Source: Rhyzopertha dominica
Taxonomy: Eukaryota > Arthropoda > Insecta > Coleoptera > Bostrichidae
Reading direction: 5' to 3'
DNA length: 64,000 bases
NCBI GenBank assembly: GCA_025024175.1
Contig: QCXZ01000041.1
Location: 14,007,786-14,071,785, forward strand
Shown here: in pieces, positions 22,226 to 35,030 of the stretch
Layout: every line of letters begins with the position of its first letter
Numbering within the stretch: the first letter of the stretch is position 1
Program-made: the position numbers and the translations under genes
Notes under the pieces: generated by a model
What the model saw: only the letters and a program-made list of their open reading frames with translations
Database searches by the model: none
Told to the model about the DNA's origin: nothing

Positions 22226-24179
22226 ATAATATTTACAGATAAAGATCGACGAGGGATGCCAAACCGCAACGTCTGGTTTGTTGGCAGTCATCTTGCTGCT
22301 TAACGGAAACCACTTCTTACCAAGCCTTTGGTATATAGTCAAAACTATCAGGGAGGGGAAAATCGGTTTTATAATAACTGTAAGAATGAAAAACAAGGTA
22401 ATACACGTATTCTATATGTATATGGGTATATTATTCGATACATCTCAACAAAACTTTGATCAATAATAATTAATAATTATATAATTATTAAATTTTTGAT
22501 GTTTTGGAGATAGGAGGGATTCAACACTTCCACTGAAAGTAGAGTAGGTTGCAAAACTAATGGAACAGTCAGTAAAATTTAAATCTGCATTAGTAAGATA
22601 ATTGTACTATTATATTTCTGAAAAAATGTACATGAATGATCTTGAGAATAAGTACTATTTAGTATACCAAAATTAAATAAAAATATTTATTGGGTTTATG
22701 GTAGTTTTAGTACGGTGTTGATTTGCAAACGTTGCATTCATTTTACAACTGACGTATATATTATATCTTGAATTCAACACCACTTACCTACTAATTTTCC
22801 GATGCAGTTGTCAGTAAAGTTATGGAAAAATATTTTAGTTAGACGCTCCAATATTGTTTAATATATTTACATCAATACATTTAACAGTCCGCTGCGAAAG
22901 GATGCAGTATTTTTTTAAGAATAGAAATTTTTAAAATGAAGATTGGATGCTGAGTCACATGTCTTTAATACAGTATTTAATAAGAACACTAATGAAATGA
23001 CACGTAAAACATTTCTAAAAGAAGATTGATATAAAAAGGAACGATTGCATGAAGAAATTTTAATTGAAACATAAAGCTATGACATTAAATAAAGGTTTCT
23101 ATAAACTTACTTCAACTTCCTGTAGTTCTTGTTATATCTAGAAAGTTATGGTTTTCATAGTGTATATGTGAATTATGGTATAGGTAGGATTATAAATTGA
23201 CCATGTGTTATCCAAAGACGTCGTAGTACTAACTTTATTTAAACCAAGAATTACTATGTAGTATGTATATACACTTACATTGTAAATAAACGCTTGACTG
23301 CATTTAATATATTTTATACGTATGAGACATAACCTTTACGAACTCATAATATTCACTCATAGTGTTTTACGAGTTTTTTTACTAGTATCTTAATAAACTG
23401 TCGATACAGTTGATTCTGGCACCACTCCTTATCTGCAATAAGTTTATTATCCAAGATTCCAAGATTAATGGATTGTCTTTTTGTAAAATGAAGTCGAATT
23501 TAAAATTTGTATATAATAGAGATAGGCACTGTGCCACACCAGACAACAAAATTGTATTTATTTGCCACGGATTAAAACGAAGGTGGGGCATTTACCTATT
23601 TTTCAGCAGGTAATTAAACTGTATAACAATTTGCAACAATCATTAAAATATATATAATAAATTTAAATATAAGAATTTAATTTAAATAGAGTAACAGAAT
23701 ATTAATTGTTGTGTTAAATATTACGCACGCCCAATACTGTTAATAAAATTTAGGATTATATAAAAATAAAACATTGTGTAATATATATTTTAGGGTAGAA
23801 TAAGCTGACTCACTGCATAAATCCTATATTTTCTTTCGAAACAATAAAGCTTAAAGTAATAAATAATTTTTGTGATTGTGCATCGCTCCATCAGTGGTAA
23901 CAATTTTAGAAAACCAATATTGTTTAGAAAAAAAAGAACATATCCATCTTATAAAAGACACCTTTTAGAATAAGCTGCATAGTATATCGGCAACTCTAAA
24001 GCTGAGAAGTTAGCTGAAAACCACAATTTCGCATCCCAAACGAAAAACCGACGCGACGCTAACAAGCCGGTCGTTCATTGTTATTTACGAAAACTCCATT
24101 ACAAAACCCACTTATCTTTGAACGTTTTATAAAGCCAAGCAACGTCCAATCACATTAGCATCTCAGATTTTCTACTTAC
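22226..24179. other. Non-coding, likely intron of the receptor gene
   Basis: No further exon is recognised on either strand. The open frames at 22278-22466, 23382-23591 and 23410-23613 overlap on opposite strands and have no motif. The position just downstream of a clean splice donor on the minus strand suggests intron. Confidence 0.4.
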
Positions 24180-24401
24180 GGCTCGTGTCATAGTAAATCC
24201 CATTCAGCTGATGGAAACATGGCAGAACGGCCAGTGTGTTTAAGGGTGTATGCGGCCAACACAACAAGGTGTCGTAGTCCGGCTTACATCCAGGTTCATC
24301 AAGGTTGCCATGAAAACATGCAGCTAGCTCGGTGGAGTTAAGGATCCTGTAGTATTGCTCGAGGTCGACTTCGCTGTCGTTTGAAAGATGGCCCATTTTA
24401 T
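24180..24401 (-). CDS. Class B GPCR hormone-receptor-domain exon (DH44/CRF-like diuretic hormone receptor type)
   Basis: One exon of a secretin-family receptor, whose extracellular domain would bind a peptide hormone at the cell surface. Counting from the ATG (24396), it shows cysteines at residues 27, 37, 46 and 60 and the family core DTLLCWPHTP (42-51). LAVLPCFHQLNGIYYDTS (55-72) is the segment that precedes the next domain cysteines in these receptors. An N-glycosylation sequon NST lies at 20-22. The exon is bounded on the minus strand by a pyrimidine-rich acceptor tctctcgttttag and the strong donor gtaagt, which splits the codon after DTS. The remaining two domain cysteines and the seven membrane helices must lie in other exons, none of which I recognise in the window. 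The wording fits DH44-type (CRF-like) diuretic hormone receptors best; a PDF receptor is the main alternative. The ATG may be internal, since the frame stays open back to the acceptor. Confidence 0.8.
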
Positions 24402-27400
24402 CTAAAACGAGAGAATATGTTTTCTAGTGAGATGATCACATGCCAAAACTGCAGATTATCGTAGAAATAGGACGAACTACATACCGTTGTTCATACATAT
24501 GTACATGTATCAATAAATTATCTAGTCATGTGAGGAACACATTTTTGTATCTTTGTAAGACCTCTTTATGTAGAAAGGCAAATAAATTATTCAAATGCTC
24601 ATTTCGCAAACTGTGATGTGTCTACAAAGAATTTTAAATTGTGTTTTTGTCATTTCTGGTATATTTGTTTTATATTTTAGGTATTGACACCTGTCACTTT
24701 GTGTCTAATTTGTGTAAGGCCTGAAAGGGTCATCAACAACTAGTTATTTAGTCTGACAAAATATTGCTTGTGATAACAGGTATGAAAAACTTTACCGCCA
24801 TGATCCATTAGAATTCCGCTTAATTATACGGAACGTTCGACACAGCGATTGACTGTTCTGCAACTAAACCTGAATTGTATGTCAACAAAAAGGATTCGCT
24901 GATACGTTCAGAGTTGGTGGCACTAATTGTGTACAGTCACAGGCTTTATTTTTGTTTGTTGCAAATTACTGTGCCGGCACGAAGATTGTTTTTATTTAAT
25001 CTTTTTTCAATAATCTACCGTGGTACCGAAAAATGAGAACAAAAAGCATCGGAAAAAGCAAATTCCTTAAATATTTCTATTCTTAAAACTGTAAGTGTGT
25101 TCGCTTTTAAAGATGCCATCTTTGCTTATAAAGTGGAGCTGTTTGAAGGAATACCTCTTACCTTTTTCTACTTCTCACGTTTACAGCTTTCGCACATCCT
25201 TTGATATTCCCCCTGACCCGTTCCTTGGAACTCAAAGGAGCATATTTTAAGCTTCGACGCAGAAATGCCTTCTCGGGAATTTATTCGAATAATTTAACGC
25301 GACTGGTAGATTCAACTGAATACTTGCCATGGCAGCAAACTTCTCCTATCTGGGACGTGTAATAAATTTCAGCGATTGTATCGTCCAGCGACAGAATTAC
25401 TAATGAGTCGTGCCCCCACTACAACCACGGATTCATTTTTCTCAAAACTGGAGCGAAATTGTTTGTGGTAATTATATCCACATCGGATGCACAGGCATGT
25501 CACTGTCTCAGCTTGTGGATTATAAAGAATAAGCAATGAGATGAGCCATTAATAGATTGTCTTGACAGGAGGAAAATTAAACCCACCCAAAGCTATGGTG
25601 TGTAAAGCCCCGCCATACAATTCAGTGTATATACATATGGAACAAGCGAACTTTTCTGCATTAGTGTTAGAGACTGCACCCGAGATCGATATAGCTGGAA
25701 ACAATATTTATAGCTGCTCTGAATACCTCCAATACACAGCATTGTTTGCTTATTTACTGGAATCTGTAGCAGGCGTAACAAGGAACAAAATAAGTTATAA
25801 GCTTTTTCTTATGAGTTATTATCTTTTTAGACAGCTCATACTATCCAAAATGTCTGTAATAAACCACCCAACTATTCTGTAATACTTCTTTCTCAAAAAT
25901 ATTATTTATTCGTTTAATAACAATATACAGTTATTCACATATTGCTTTTATTGCTTGAAGTGTTCTGTGGAGAGGTACAATAATACAATAATCTTTTTCG
26001 TCTACCGTCGTTCATAATAACTCTGGATCCTGCCTTATGTTAAGGTTGTATACCACTGCTCGTAGAGCTCTAAAGTTACATCATCATTAGTGTGAAGGCA
26101 TTTGCCTTCAGTGTTGCCAGGTGTTTCCAGAAACACGCACTGAAAGTAAAAAAACAAGTGTCGATTGTTATGTTAATGCGGTCAGCCATGGGCAAGGAGC
26201 TGCCCCTCCTGGACCTGGGTTGCCAAATCTGGGCCCTTCCAATTTCCCATACATTTAGCTGCTTAATTATGTGTGTACACCTAAAAATTCTCTTATTTAC
26301 AAAATTGTAAATACAGTAAAGTTTATAGGCAAGTGTATTTCACAATTTTCATCCAGAACTCATATTTGACCCTTGCAAATGACCTTCTGGAATAAGTCGT
26401 TGTCAAATGGTTTCCAAGCTTAATCGATGCATGTGCGTTTTGAAACTGTAACTGCAATATTCTTGTTACGAATCGTTGTCTTAGAGCAGATATAACTTTA
26501 AAAGACTATCTTGGTCAGGATGAGTCATAACACGATTTCTGCTTAGTTTTCTTCTACATTTTCCTATAAAGATTGTTCAACTAACTACTGTTAAATGGAA
26601 TCACATCAGAATCTGTCATATATTCGGTGATAACTCTAACTTTTGTACCAAATTTCTAAATTCACATTACATTTTAACAATTAATACAAAAAAAAACTAA
26701 AAATCCATCCGAACTCACGTTTATAAAAGTTAGTTTATTTAATATAAGTTTTTTGTTAAAAATGTAATGTAATTAAACATATTTCAGTTTATTTAAATGA
26801 AGCTTAATTTGGTTAAAATATTAAGTGGTCGGTTAATTTTTGAGTGCAATGCACTGGCGATCTAAGAAGGTTATCTTGACGCATGATGCTGAGGCATTTG
26901 TCATTCTGAGTTTTAATAATCTTAGTTATCCATCGAGTCTTTTTCCCTGGGGAGTAAAAATTACTACAATTGTATCTTTTGCACCTATACATATCAACTC
27001 CCAGCTTAAATTTCTAAAGCTTCTGGTGTGACAAGTTGAAACTGTACTAAAAGCGCATCGGTTAATGCATTAGTCTTTGATATGTGTTAATTCTGAATCA
27101 AAAATCGTGCTCCTATTAGTAGAACTTTTAAGGTGAAATTTATGTTCCTTTGGTACTTCGTATTATATCATTACACATTATGTGGATCACGGATCTTTAT
27201 TCTCCCAAATAAAATGCATCAAATCGTTATTTGTTAACTGAGTTCATCAATAACGGAATTAGTAATAAAGGGGCTTTTTATGATTAGTGTACATAGAAAA
27301 CATATAAATAATTTGGGTCTTTATTTCACAGAAGATGTTTTAAGTCGCCTTGCAGAAAATCCACGAAGATTATTCATGAATAAATACTTCATTAATTACT

Positions 27401-27477
27401 TAAGTACCTATATCTTATAAACATTTATTATTACTATTTATGTTAAATTATACTCCACAGGACGTTCCTGCTTTGCC
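24402..27477. other. Non-coding stretch, possibly 5' intron of the receptor gene
   Basis: No exon or element is recognised. The longest open frame, 25562-25882 (plus, 106 codons), has no motif, overlaps a minus-strand frame, and is probably chance. 26165-26235 and 27478-27525 are GC-richer and both carry CCAAATCTGGG, a word common in dispersed repeats. Confidence 0.4.
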
Positions 27478-30151
27478 TTATCCCCGTAAACCAAATCTGG
27501 GTACGCCCATGCGGTCAGCGTTTGTTACAAAGGAAGAAAGGTTTGATATGCAGTAGAATGAAATAAAATAATAAGTAAAAGCAAAAGTGTAACCTGCGTA
27601 GTTATGAACCCAGAGCAGCCCGCGCTTGGAGTTCACAATTAAAACTTTAAACGGGCATGGAAACGTCAGATACACGTCACTAGATTTGAAATAATATCTG
27701 GGTATGGAAAACCCAAATTGGTGCAATAAGCGCTTGTTTCAGTGCGATTTCCGATTTCGTATTTCATTTCTTGTCCTGTGATGTTTACATTACGCAATCG
27801 TGTAAATTTGTGTATATATAAAATGGAAATGAAAACTTATTTTCGACTTGCAAAGGCAACGAAATCCCAGTATGAGTGTTTGTTAAATTTTTTAAAAACA
27901 ATAAAAAAAATAAAAGATAAAACGGTTCCAGTGATCAACAAAAAATGTATATGCAAGAAAAAATGTCATTATAGACTGTTAAATCCATTTTATCACAACA
28001 GTTTTAATAAAACTAGCTTTATACGAAAGCCAACAAAATCAGAGTCACAAGAGAGACAAGTAAACAAGTTGTTTACACTGGCAATTGGCTCATAACTGTC
28101 ATAACATAAGATTTAAAATGACGGAGAGATACGTAACTATTACTGAAACGGCAACATTATGTTAAATGACATATAACATGCATGTTAAATAACAAATCGA
28201 TGATACACCATAGGCTAGATTATAATGAATAAAAAGTATTTCACATTATTGTACACTGGTGCCAACTTAAATCAGTTCTATCACTGCAGTGCTTGCGGGT
28301 ATCTTATGCATGGTAATGGAAAAAGGTCATTGATGACTTAACTTTAAAGTTCTAGTGAACATCGGTATAATTTTTCTCTACTTCACACTAAAATAGTATA
28401 AATCCATAATATATTTATTTACGTACATTAAATATAACTCGGGCTCAAAAAAAGCTGTTCTTTAATACATATGAGTGTGGGTAGATATGAGATACAAACC
28501 ACCCAAGGAAATTATAAGGTAAGAGAACAAAACAGTATTGAATGACACTTTTGCTCATCGTTCAATCAACCACTTGTTAAACTGTTATATATGTCCTTAA
28601 CATTTGTACTGTTGCTGAAAAGCCGTCAACAGCTTCAAGAAGTAATACGCACAACTCGACAATATCGCAATCTACCGCAGCAACGAGAGCAAATGCTCAA
28701 TTTATTGGCGAAAAAATCTACCTATATAAGGATAAACCATCAAGGTTGAGTTATTTTATCATAAGTTCGAGGTTGCGATCTGTTATTTGTAAAAAAAAAG
28801 TGGGACAGTAACACCAGTGAGACCTTTAGCTTTAAAATACCAGCATATGAAGGTGAGCTACAGACACTGAGAAAACTGACGATCTATACTAGTGCTTTAA
28901 AATGGTACAGCAAGTCTAATATGCCTGCTCATAAATCAAGACACAATGCTACCTTTTAACACAACAGTAAAAAGATCGGTGTTTATAAAATGCTGCATAA
29001 TGTGGCTAGCGAACTCCTAAGCATTTACTTCTTACAAATTATTTAGACAAACTAATCTTTAGAAGCATCAGTAATTTAACTTAAATACCGCGGGGCTAAC
29101 CTTTTTATTAAATCAATTAATATCGAAAAACGAGGAGAAGTGAAACTGTCCCGTTACTTACTCTAATTACAGAAAAAGGAATAGCTGAAAGGCATCTTCA
29201 ACACGTAAAACCAATTTCTGACAAACTTTACCGAAACTTTTATCGCGAGCTGGTCTAAAGCAGCACGATTGATCTTATTTGTGTATGAGATTTAACTTTC
29301 ATAAAAATACTTTACTGTGCTGGTTTTTACACCAAGGAGAAAAATGGGTCACAAACAGGGTCGAACTCGCATATTCACTAAATATGGGATTGAGAAAACA
29401 TGCCAGAGAAACAATTACAATAATTCATTAACAGGGCAAAAATATCTTATAAGAAAGCTGCCTAAGCTCTAGCATGTTCCTGCAGTTCACTTAATTCATA
29501 AGAGGAAGTTGAGCGAATGATTTTTAATCAACCAGTGAGAAAGTTTGGCATGCGATTAAAATATTCAGAAGCTTTCAAACCGAACAGTGACGAATTGCAG
29601 AGAAGCCATAATACGGATCCTTCTCAGAAGCTGTAATAGGTAACTGCATTCACTCTTGACCACGCTTTCCTTGTCTGTTTGTAACAACATAAATAATATA
29701 TCCCAACATGACTACACATATGAATATTATACATAAGACAGAAGTTTCAAATTTATGAAGGCTTCCTTGGAGAAGAAACTCGACAGCACCGTAATTTGCT
29801 CCCACCCATGGACAAATTCGTTAAAATTGAAAGCAAACCTTCTGTTACATTGGGATGTTGCCCTACGAATTTAATGTAGAATAATCCATAATCCATCATC
29901 AACACTCAAAATCCTCTAGGAAGGGAAATTTACTTTCTTTGACGCAAACATATTAATTAAATAGCGCCCTCTATTTTCGATCAGATTTTGGTATATTTGG
30001 GAAATCTGGTTCAAGAAATTTGACAACTTTAACCTAAGCACAAACAATTACCAAGATATTAATAATTATGATAAAAAGTTTCCGTATAAATAAATTTGGC
30101 GGTTCTTAATTTATTGTAATTATTTAGATATCATTGTCTGTATGTATATGT
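27478..30151. other. Non-coding stretch
   Basis: No gene is recognised. The frame at 27742-28095 (plus, 117 codons) is lysine-rich with two CxC-like pairs (CICKKKC near residue 69). It matches no family I know and sits in AT-rich DNA without splice or promoter support. Confidence 0.35.
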
Positions 30152-31230
30152 ATTACGGCTAAAGCTATTACCCTGCTATTACGCAAACCAGCCAGCTATT
30201 GTCTATACGAAACAAACGCTTCGCTATTTTTATGGAAATCGGACTTTCTATCAAAATAGCGGGTACACTTTGGATGGTTTGCATACAAGCAAGCAATATA
30301 CAAAATATCCAAAAGCAACCAGCTAGTATGTAAACTGCATCGAATGTTTACAAAATAACCGTGGCTTCTGAGTAGTATGCAAACTATAATGAAATTAGTA
30401 AAAAAAAATTATCTCTTAGCGATGTAAAGAAAGATATTGAAATCACATTAAGAAGTGCTGTTGGAAAACATTCTGTATCTGGTAACACTCGAGGTTACGT
30501 CAGGTTTCAATGTACAAAACGCTGTGTTAATTTTTTTTCGGATTTCATGTTTTTTAAGTTTTTTTTTAAACAGGTAGTAATTTTCAGTTATTTTTTGTAG
30601 ACCCGTGTGTTCTACAATAAGTATAAGTATTAATTATGTTCTAATATTTGTTTGTTTTGAATACACGTTGTTGTATATTATAAGAATAAATATTTTCTTT
30701 TACATTTAAATCAAAATAAAAAGCAGCCTTCTTAATTTTTATTTTAGCATTAGTTAGCCATATTAGCAACAGCATATCTCGGAATAATATTATTTTATTT
30801 ACTTAACCAAGCAGCAAACATATTAATTAAATAAAATGCATAAATTAATTAACCATTGTAGCTAATCGTCATTTGACTACAAGCTTGATGCAAATCCAAT
30901 TCTGGCAGAAGGTTTATAGATTAGCTAATATATACAGATGTAACGGCTATTTTACGTTACCACGAGATAACGTATCACATATTGTCTGTTTCATTAGTTT
31001 GCATACTATTCAGATGTCACGGTTATTTTGTAAACACTCGATTCATTTTATATGTTAGCTGGTTACTTTTGGATATATTGTACACCGTTTGCTTGTTTGT
31101 AAGCCATCCAAAGTGTACCTGCTATTTTGATGGAAACTCTGATTTCCATAAAAACAGCGAGGCGTTCGGTTAGTATATGCAATAGCTGGCTAGTTTACAT
31201 AATAGCGGAGTAATAGCTTTAGCCGTAACA
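30152..31230. mobile_element. Non-autonomous DNA element with long terminal inverted repeats
   Basis: About 1.08 kb bounded by imperfect inverted repeats of roughly 245 bp, 30152-30397 and 30989-31230. Matching landmarks are ttacggctaaagctatta at the outer ends; gccagctattg; tttttatggaaatc; aaaatagc.ggtacactttggatgg; and gtttacaaaataaccgtg with agtatgcaaact at the inner ends. The interior (30398-30988) has no transposase frame. Long arms with an unrelated centre recall foldback or MULE-type non-autonomous elements. No target duplication was found. The open frames at 30873-31058 and 30982-31173 lie in the repeat and are not genes. Confidence 0.85.
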
Positions 31231-34200
31231 TATATAACATTGTAAAATTTTACCTAACGCTACGTACTGTACCAGAGGTCCCGTCTAGAACCTTGGTTTT
31301 ATGATATGCGAAACTATTAACGATGAACCTAAGAACATACTTCATTTTTGAGAAAAGGTAAGTGTTTGGATCAGCATATTTTTCCCGGACGCTGGATGGG
31401 GTAATGAAAAATAATTGAAGTTCACGCTCCTTCATACATTTGGACTACTTTTTATGGGGTTATATTAAGAGTAATATAAGCTTGAACCAGCCAGCTTAAA
31501 CATCTTAACAATCACTGTAAACTTCTCATTCACACTGTAATAAGGCACCTCCCGTAAATAACTATTTCCAGGCTCAAATTAATAATAATAATAAGTAAGT
31601 ATATTTTTTGGTCCACAGATCAGACTCTGGATTATACTAATGCTTTGGGTGCTGCCCAAAATCGATTAAAAGTTGTAAAAATGTCTTAATAAAATTATCT
31701 TTCCATCAGTCCGTGGAACGCATCCCCATCGTTAGCGGTCCAGGACTGTCTCATTAATCGCAAACTGTAAATTGCATCCAGAATGCGTTTCAACCATAAC
31801 AAGCCCCGGAGCCAATTAAAACCGCCAATAAAGCTGCACTGCATCTCTCAAGATTCATGCGGCAGTTCGCTTAATTTAAGGGGAGCTGAGATTACTGCTA
31901 ACACCTTTTTATGTCGAACGGGATTCGGCCGACGTTTCTAACAGCTAAAACTCTCCGGTAGACCTTCGGAGGGATTATTCGGCAATCAATTCGTAGAAGG
32001 GTCCTTCGACGGTAATTACCCTCCAGAAATTGGAATACTGGAAGTGGGTTTTCAAGTTAAAAATCAAACGGAGGGTGGGCGATTTAAAAGCCATGGCAAT
32101 TATCGCATAAATTGTTCTCTAATTTAAGAAAGGAAGACAAAGTAACTCACCGATAACGGCAGTTGCACAAAGCAAAAAAAGTAGATAGCTGTATTTTTGT
32201 AACAAATACTTTTAGAAGCTCAATAATTAGCCAATTTTATTAAGGATAAGCAATACTACTGCGGCATCACAAAGTTACTAATATAAAATCTATATGAAAA
32301 TACAAATCGCAACGCGTCCCTTCTATAATGAGTACTCTTAAGATATAAACTTGACTTCAAATCCTCTTGTGATATCAACACTTTAACTCGAATATCATAT
32401 TGATATCGGTTCATTAATGCATGTAATAGGTAATTTGAAAAAAGTATTTCTATTTAGTAATATTAACTGTTTTTAAAATATAGACGTCTACCAATTTTAC
32501 CACCAAATTATAAGAAGAATTCTCCAAGTCAACGACGAGAAGAAGTGCTTCTTCGGAAATGTTAATTATTTAGAATTATTTTTTGCTATGACCCAACTTT
32601 AAAATCTTGTTCACTGCAAATATTACATAATAATGAGCAATGAATGTTTCGTTTTTCTTTTTTACTTTGAGTCGTTTATTTGTGTAATGTGGTATCTCTT
32701 GCGCTTGAGTTATGTGTATAAAATATAGTAGCAGATACTTTTCATACTGTTTTATTTGAAATATTCAACACATACCAATATTTGTAAGTATCGATACTTT
32801 AGTTTTCATACTCGTACCTTAGATAGAGCTCTATATATGCAGATATTCGCAGCCGCAATATTTGTATTTGACCCATCTTTCATTTTGAGAATATGAATGT
32901 ACTGTCTCAGAACTAACGAAACTAAAGAAAATAAAAGAGTAGTGGTTTTTATGAACTAAAAATTTTTGTGTAGCATTCTTACTTGTAATACTTAAACTGA
33001 GGTGAGTTATTTGTATATAAGTTTAAAATATCAAGGGAAAAGATGAGACTATAATTTACTATTTTTATATTATTATTTGATGTTCAGGTGTCAGATATAT
33101 AATTCTTTGAAAGTTATGTGAAAATGAGCAATAATTTCTTCTTATTGTTCATTAAAACCATCTTAGGGTTTCCAAAAGCAATATAAATAAATATAGCGCT
33201 TACGTTATAAAGCTTAATACATTTGTCTCCTAGCTAGTTTCTTTTAAACAATAAGATATACATTGCACAATACTTTCAACATAATTATATCTTTATGTAA
33301 AATGTCATTTCGGTTTTAAGGTGACGGTCGATAATCATGTCTCTCAGTACCTATCATAGCCATTTTTTCTTCTTACTGTTAACGTAAAAGGACTGCGTTT
33401 CTATCTTTATTTCCATAATTACAACTGTAAGATGTTGTCGGATACAAACAGTTATCATGTAAGCATGAACATTATACTGCTATAAATTCATCGATGGTGT
33501 GTGTTTTGTTTGGTATAAGTGGCGATTACTCAAGCAGTTAACTCAGGTCATTTTCTGCAGGTAGTAGAAAAACTAAGATACGATTCTCTCACAGCAAAAT
33601 AAATTCAAGGCACATTTATAAACTTGACGGTTAGAAGTCGCTTCCATTTCCAAATATATTTGCCTAAGGGTGCAGCAAGTTTGATGGAGTTAAGGCTAGG
33701 TTAAAGGAATTTCTCTTATGGGGTTTCCAATGTAAAGTATTGAATAAATAACTAAGTTATTTGAAGAGATATTAATTTTATTCAAAAACCAGTGTAATCT
33801 GACAATTATTGTCTACAAAATGGCCGAATTAAAAATTTTAAAAACTTACGGCAAAAATAATTACGATTTGTTTAAGAACGCGAAATGCTCAAAAACGTAA
33901 AAATGACTTATTTGAAAATTTTTTTCGGCCGAATGATAGATTTTTGTCTTCTGAGTATGATGTTGTTTTTAGTTTTTTGATAGCGTTAATAATAATGAAA
34001 ATATCTGTTCAATACTTTTGCTAAACTTTTCGGCCCAACCAAGTGTTGATTTACAACATACCAATTGACGGCACTTGAGTAAACAGCCATTGCAGTTTAT
34101 GGCGGGAGGGTAACCTCAGGTATGGATGGTAGAAAAACGCAGGTACGGGGGATGACAAAACGATTCTTCGAACTACTGCTTTTATATTTATGCACTATTA

Positions 34201-34280
34201 TTTGTCCATGCCGAAAGTTATTTAGATAAGGAGTTAAGTTCTGCTCTGCAACTTTATGTCGTTGGGACACATAGAAAGCA
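31231..34280. other. Non-coding stretch with a GC-richer island
   Basis: No gene is recognised. 31700-32090 is noticeably GC-richer and complex in composition, with no open frame of note. The rest is AT-rich. Confidence 0.4.
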
Positions 34281-34306
34281 TACAGGGCGTGTATCCCAAA
34301 AGTTCA
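34281..34306 (+). repeat. Candidate mariner-superfamily terminal repeat
   Basis: TACAGGGCGTGTATCCCAAA continuing AGTTC has the TACAGGG....AAAAGT form of mariner-superfamily ends. A weak transposase-like stretch lies on the same strand at 34915-35030. No right end was found. Confidence 0.35.
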
Positions 34307-34914
34307 TATTTACAAAGTCAATTAAAATCAATACGACACTAATTGCGCTATGCGTATATGAACTACATATGAATAAGTTAACATAATTTGATGATAACTA
34401 TTAAAAATCAATTTGCCAAAGTGTTCTTTTTATATCTTATGTGCTATCCGCTTTTGCGGATTCGTCCGGAACACTATTATTCATAAATTAAAGAATATAT
34501 TTCCATGTCGAGGTAGCAAATATATTTTAATGATTGATTAATAATAATAATGATTAATGATTAAAAATTTTAATCGATTTTGCGAAAGCACCTAGGACCA
34601 AAATAGATATGACGAAACTGTATATTGGCAGGTAAAGGGTTGATGATCGCTTCAATATTTCTAATCCGGAATTCCAACTAAACATCAGTTTTGCGAAAGG
34701 TAAGCATAATCGGTTTTTGGGACCAGAATATGTATTATTGAAGACAATCTGCATGAAACTGTTTGTACCTCTAAACCTGAAAACTTTTTCCACTGAATCA
34801 TGGCAACCGCCCCCATACAATGAAAGAGAGGGTTCACTAATATAAAGCCTCAAAATTTTTCAAACCTACCATTTATGCTGTTTGAGATTTTGTGTGACTG
34901 TGTGACTTTAGTGT

Positions 34915-35030
34915 TACGTTATCTGAAAGAACAATAGTAAAGGTGGCAAGACGAAAAGGTGATGGAAGAACTTTGTCTTCAAAAAAAAAGAAACAGGGGA
35001 AATATTGGTTCTCTTATCAAACACCGTCAA
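34915..35030 (+). pseudogene. Possible transposase N-terminal helix-turn-helix scrap
   Basis: The plus strand reads LSERTIVKVARRKGDG then TLSSKKKKQGK, which recalls the SERTVxRIxxEG..SPGKKR N-terminus of some insect Tc1/mariner-like transposases. It is only about 38 codons and no catalytic region follows, so the call is tentative. A strong-looking GTAAGTAT donor follows at about 35033. Confidence 0.25.

Noticed and set aside
25562..25882. 106-codon open frame
   Set aside because: Overlaps an opposite-strand frame, lacks any motif, and has chance-like composition.
27742..28095. 117-codon lysine-rich open frame with CxC pairs
   Set aside because: No recognisable domain, no splice or promoter support; kept only as a note.
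29340..29380. GGGTCGAACTC resembling a tRNA B box
   Set aside because: No A box or cloverleaf could be drawn around it.
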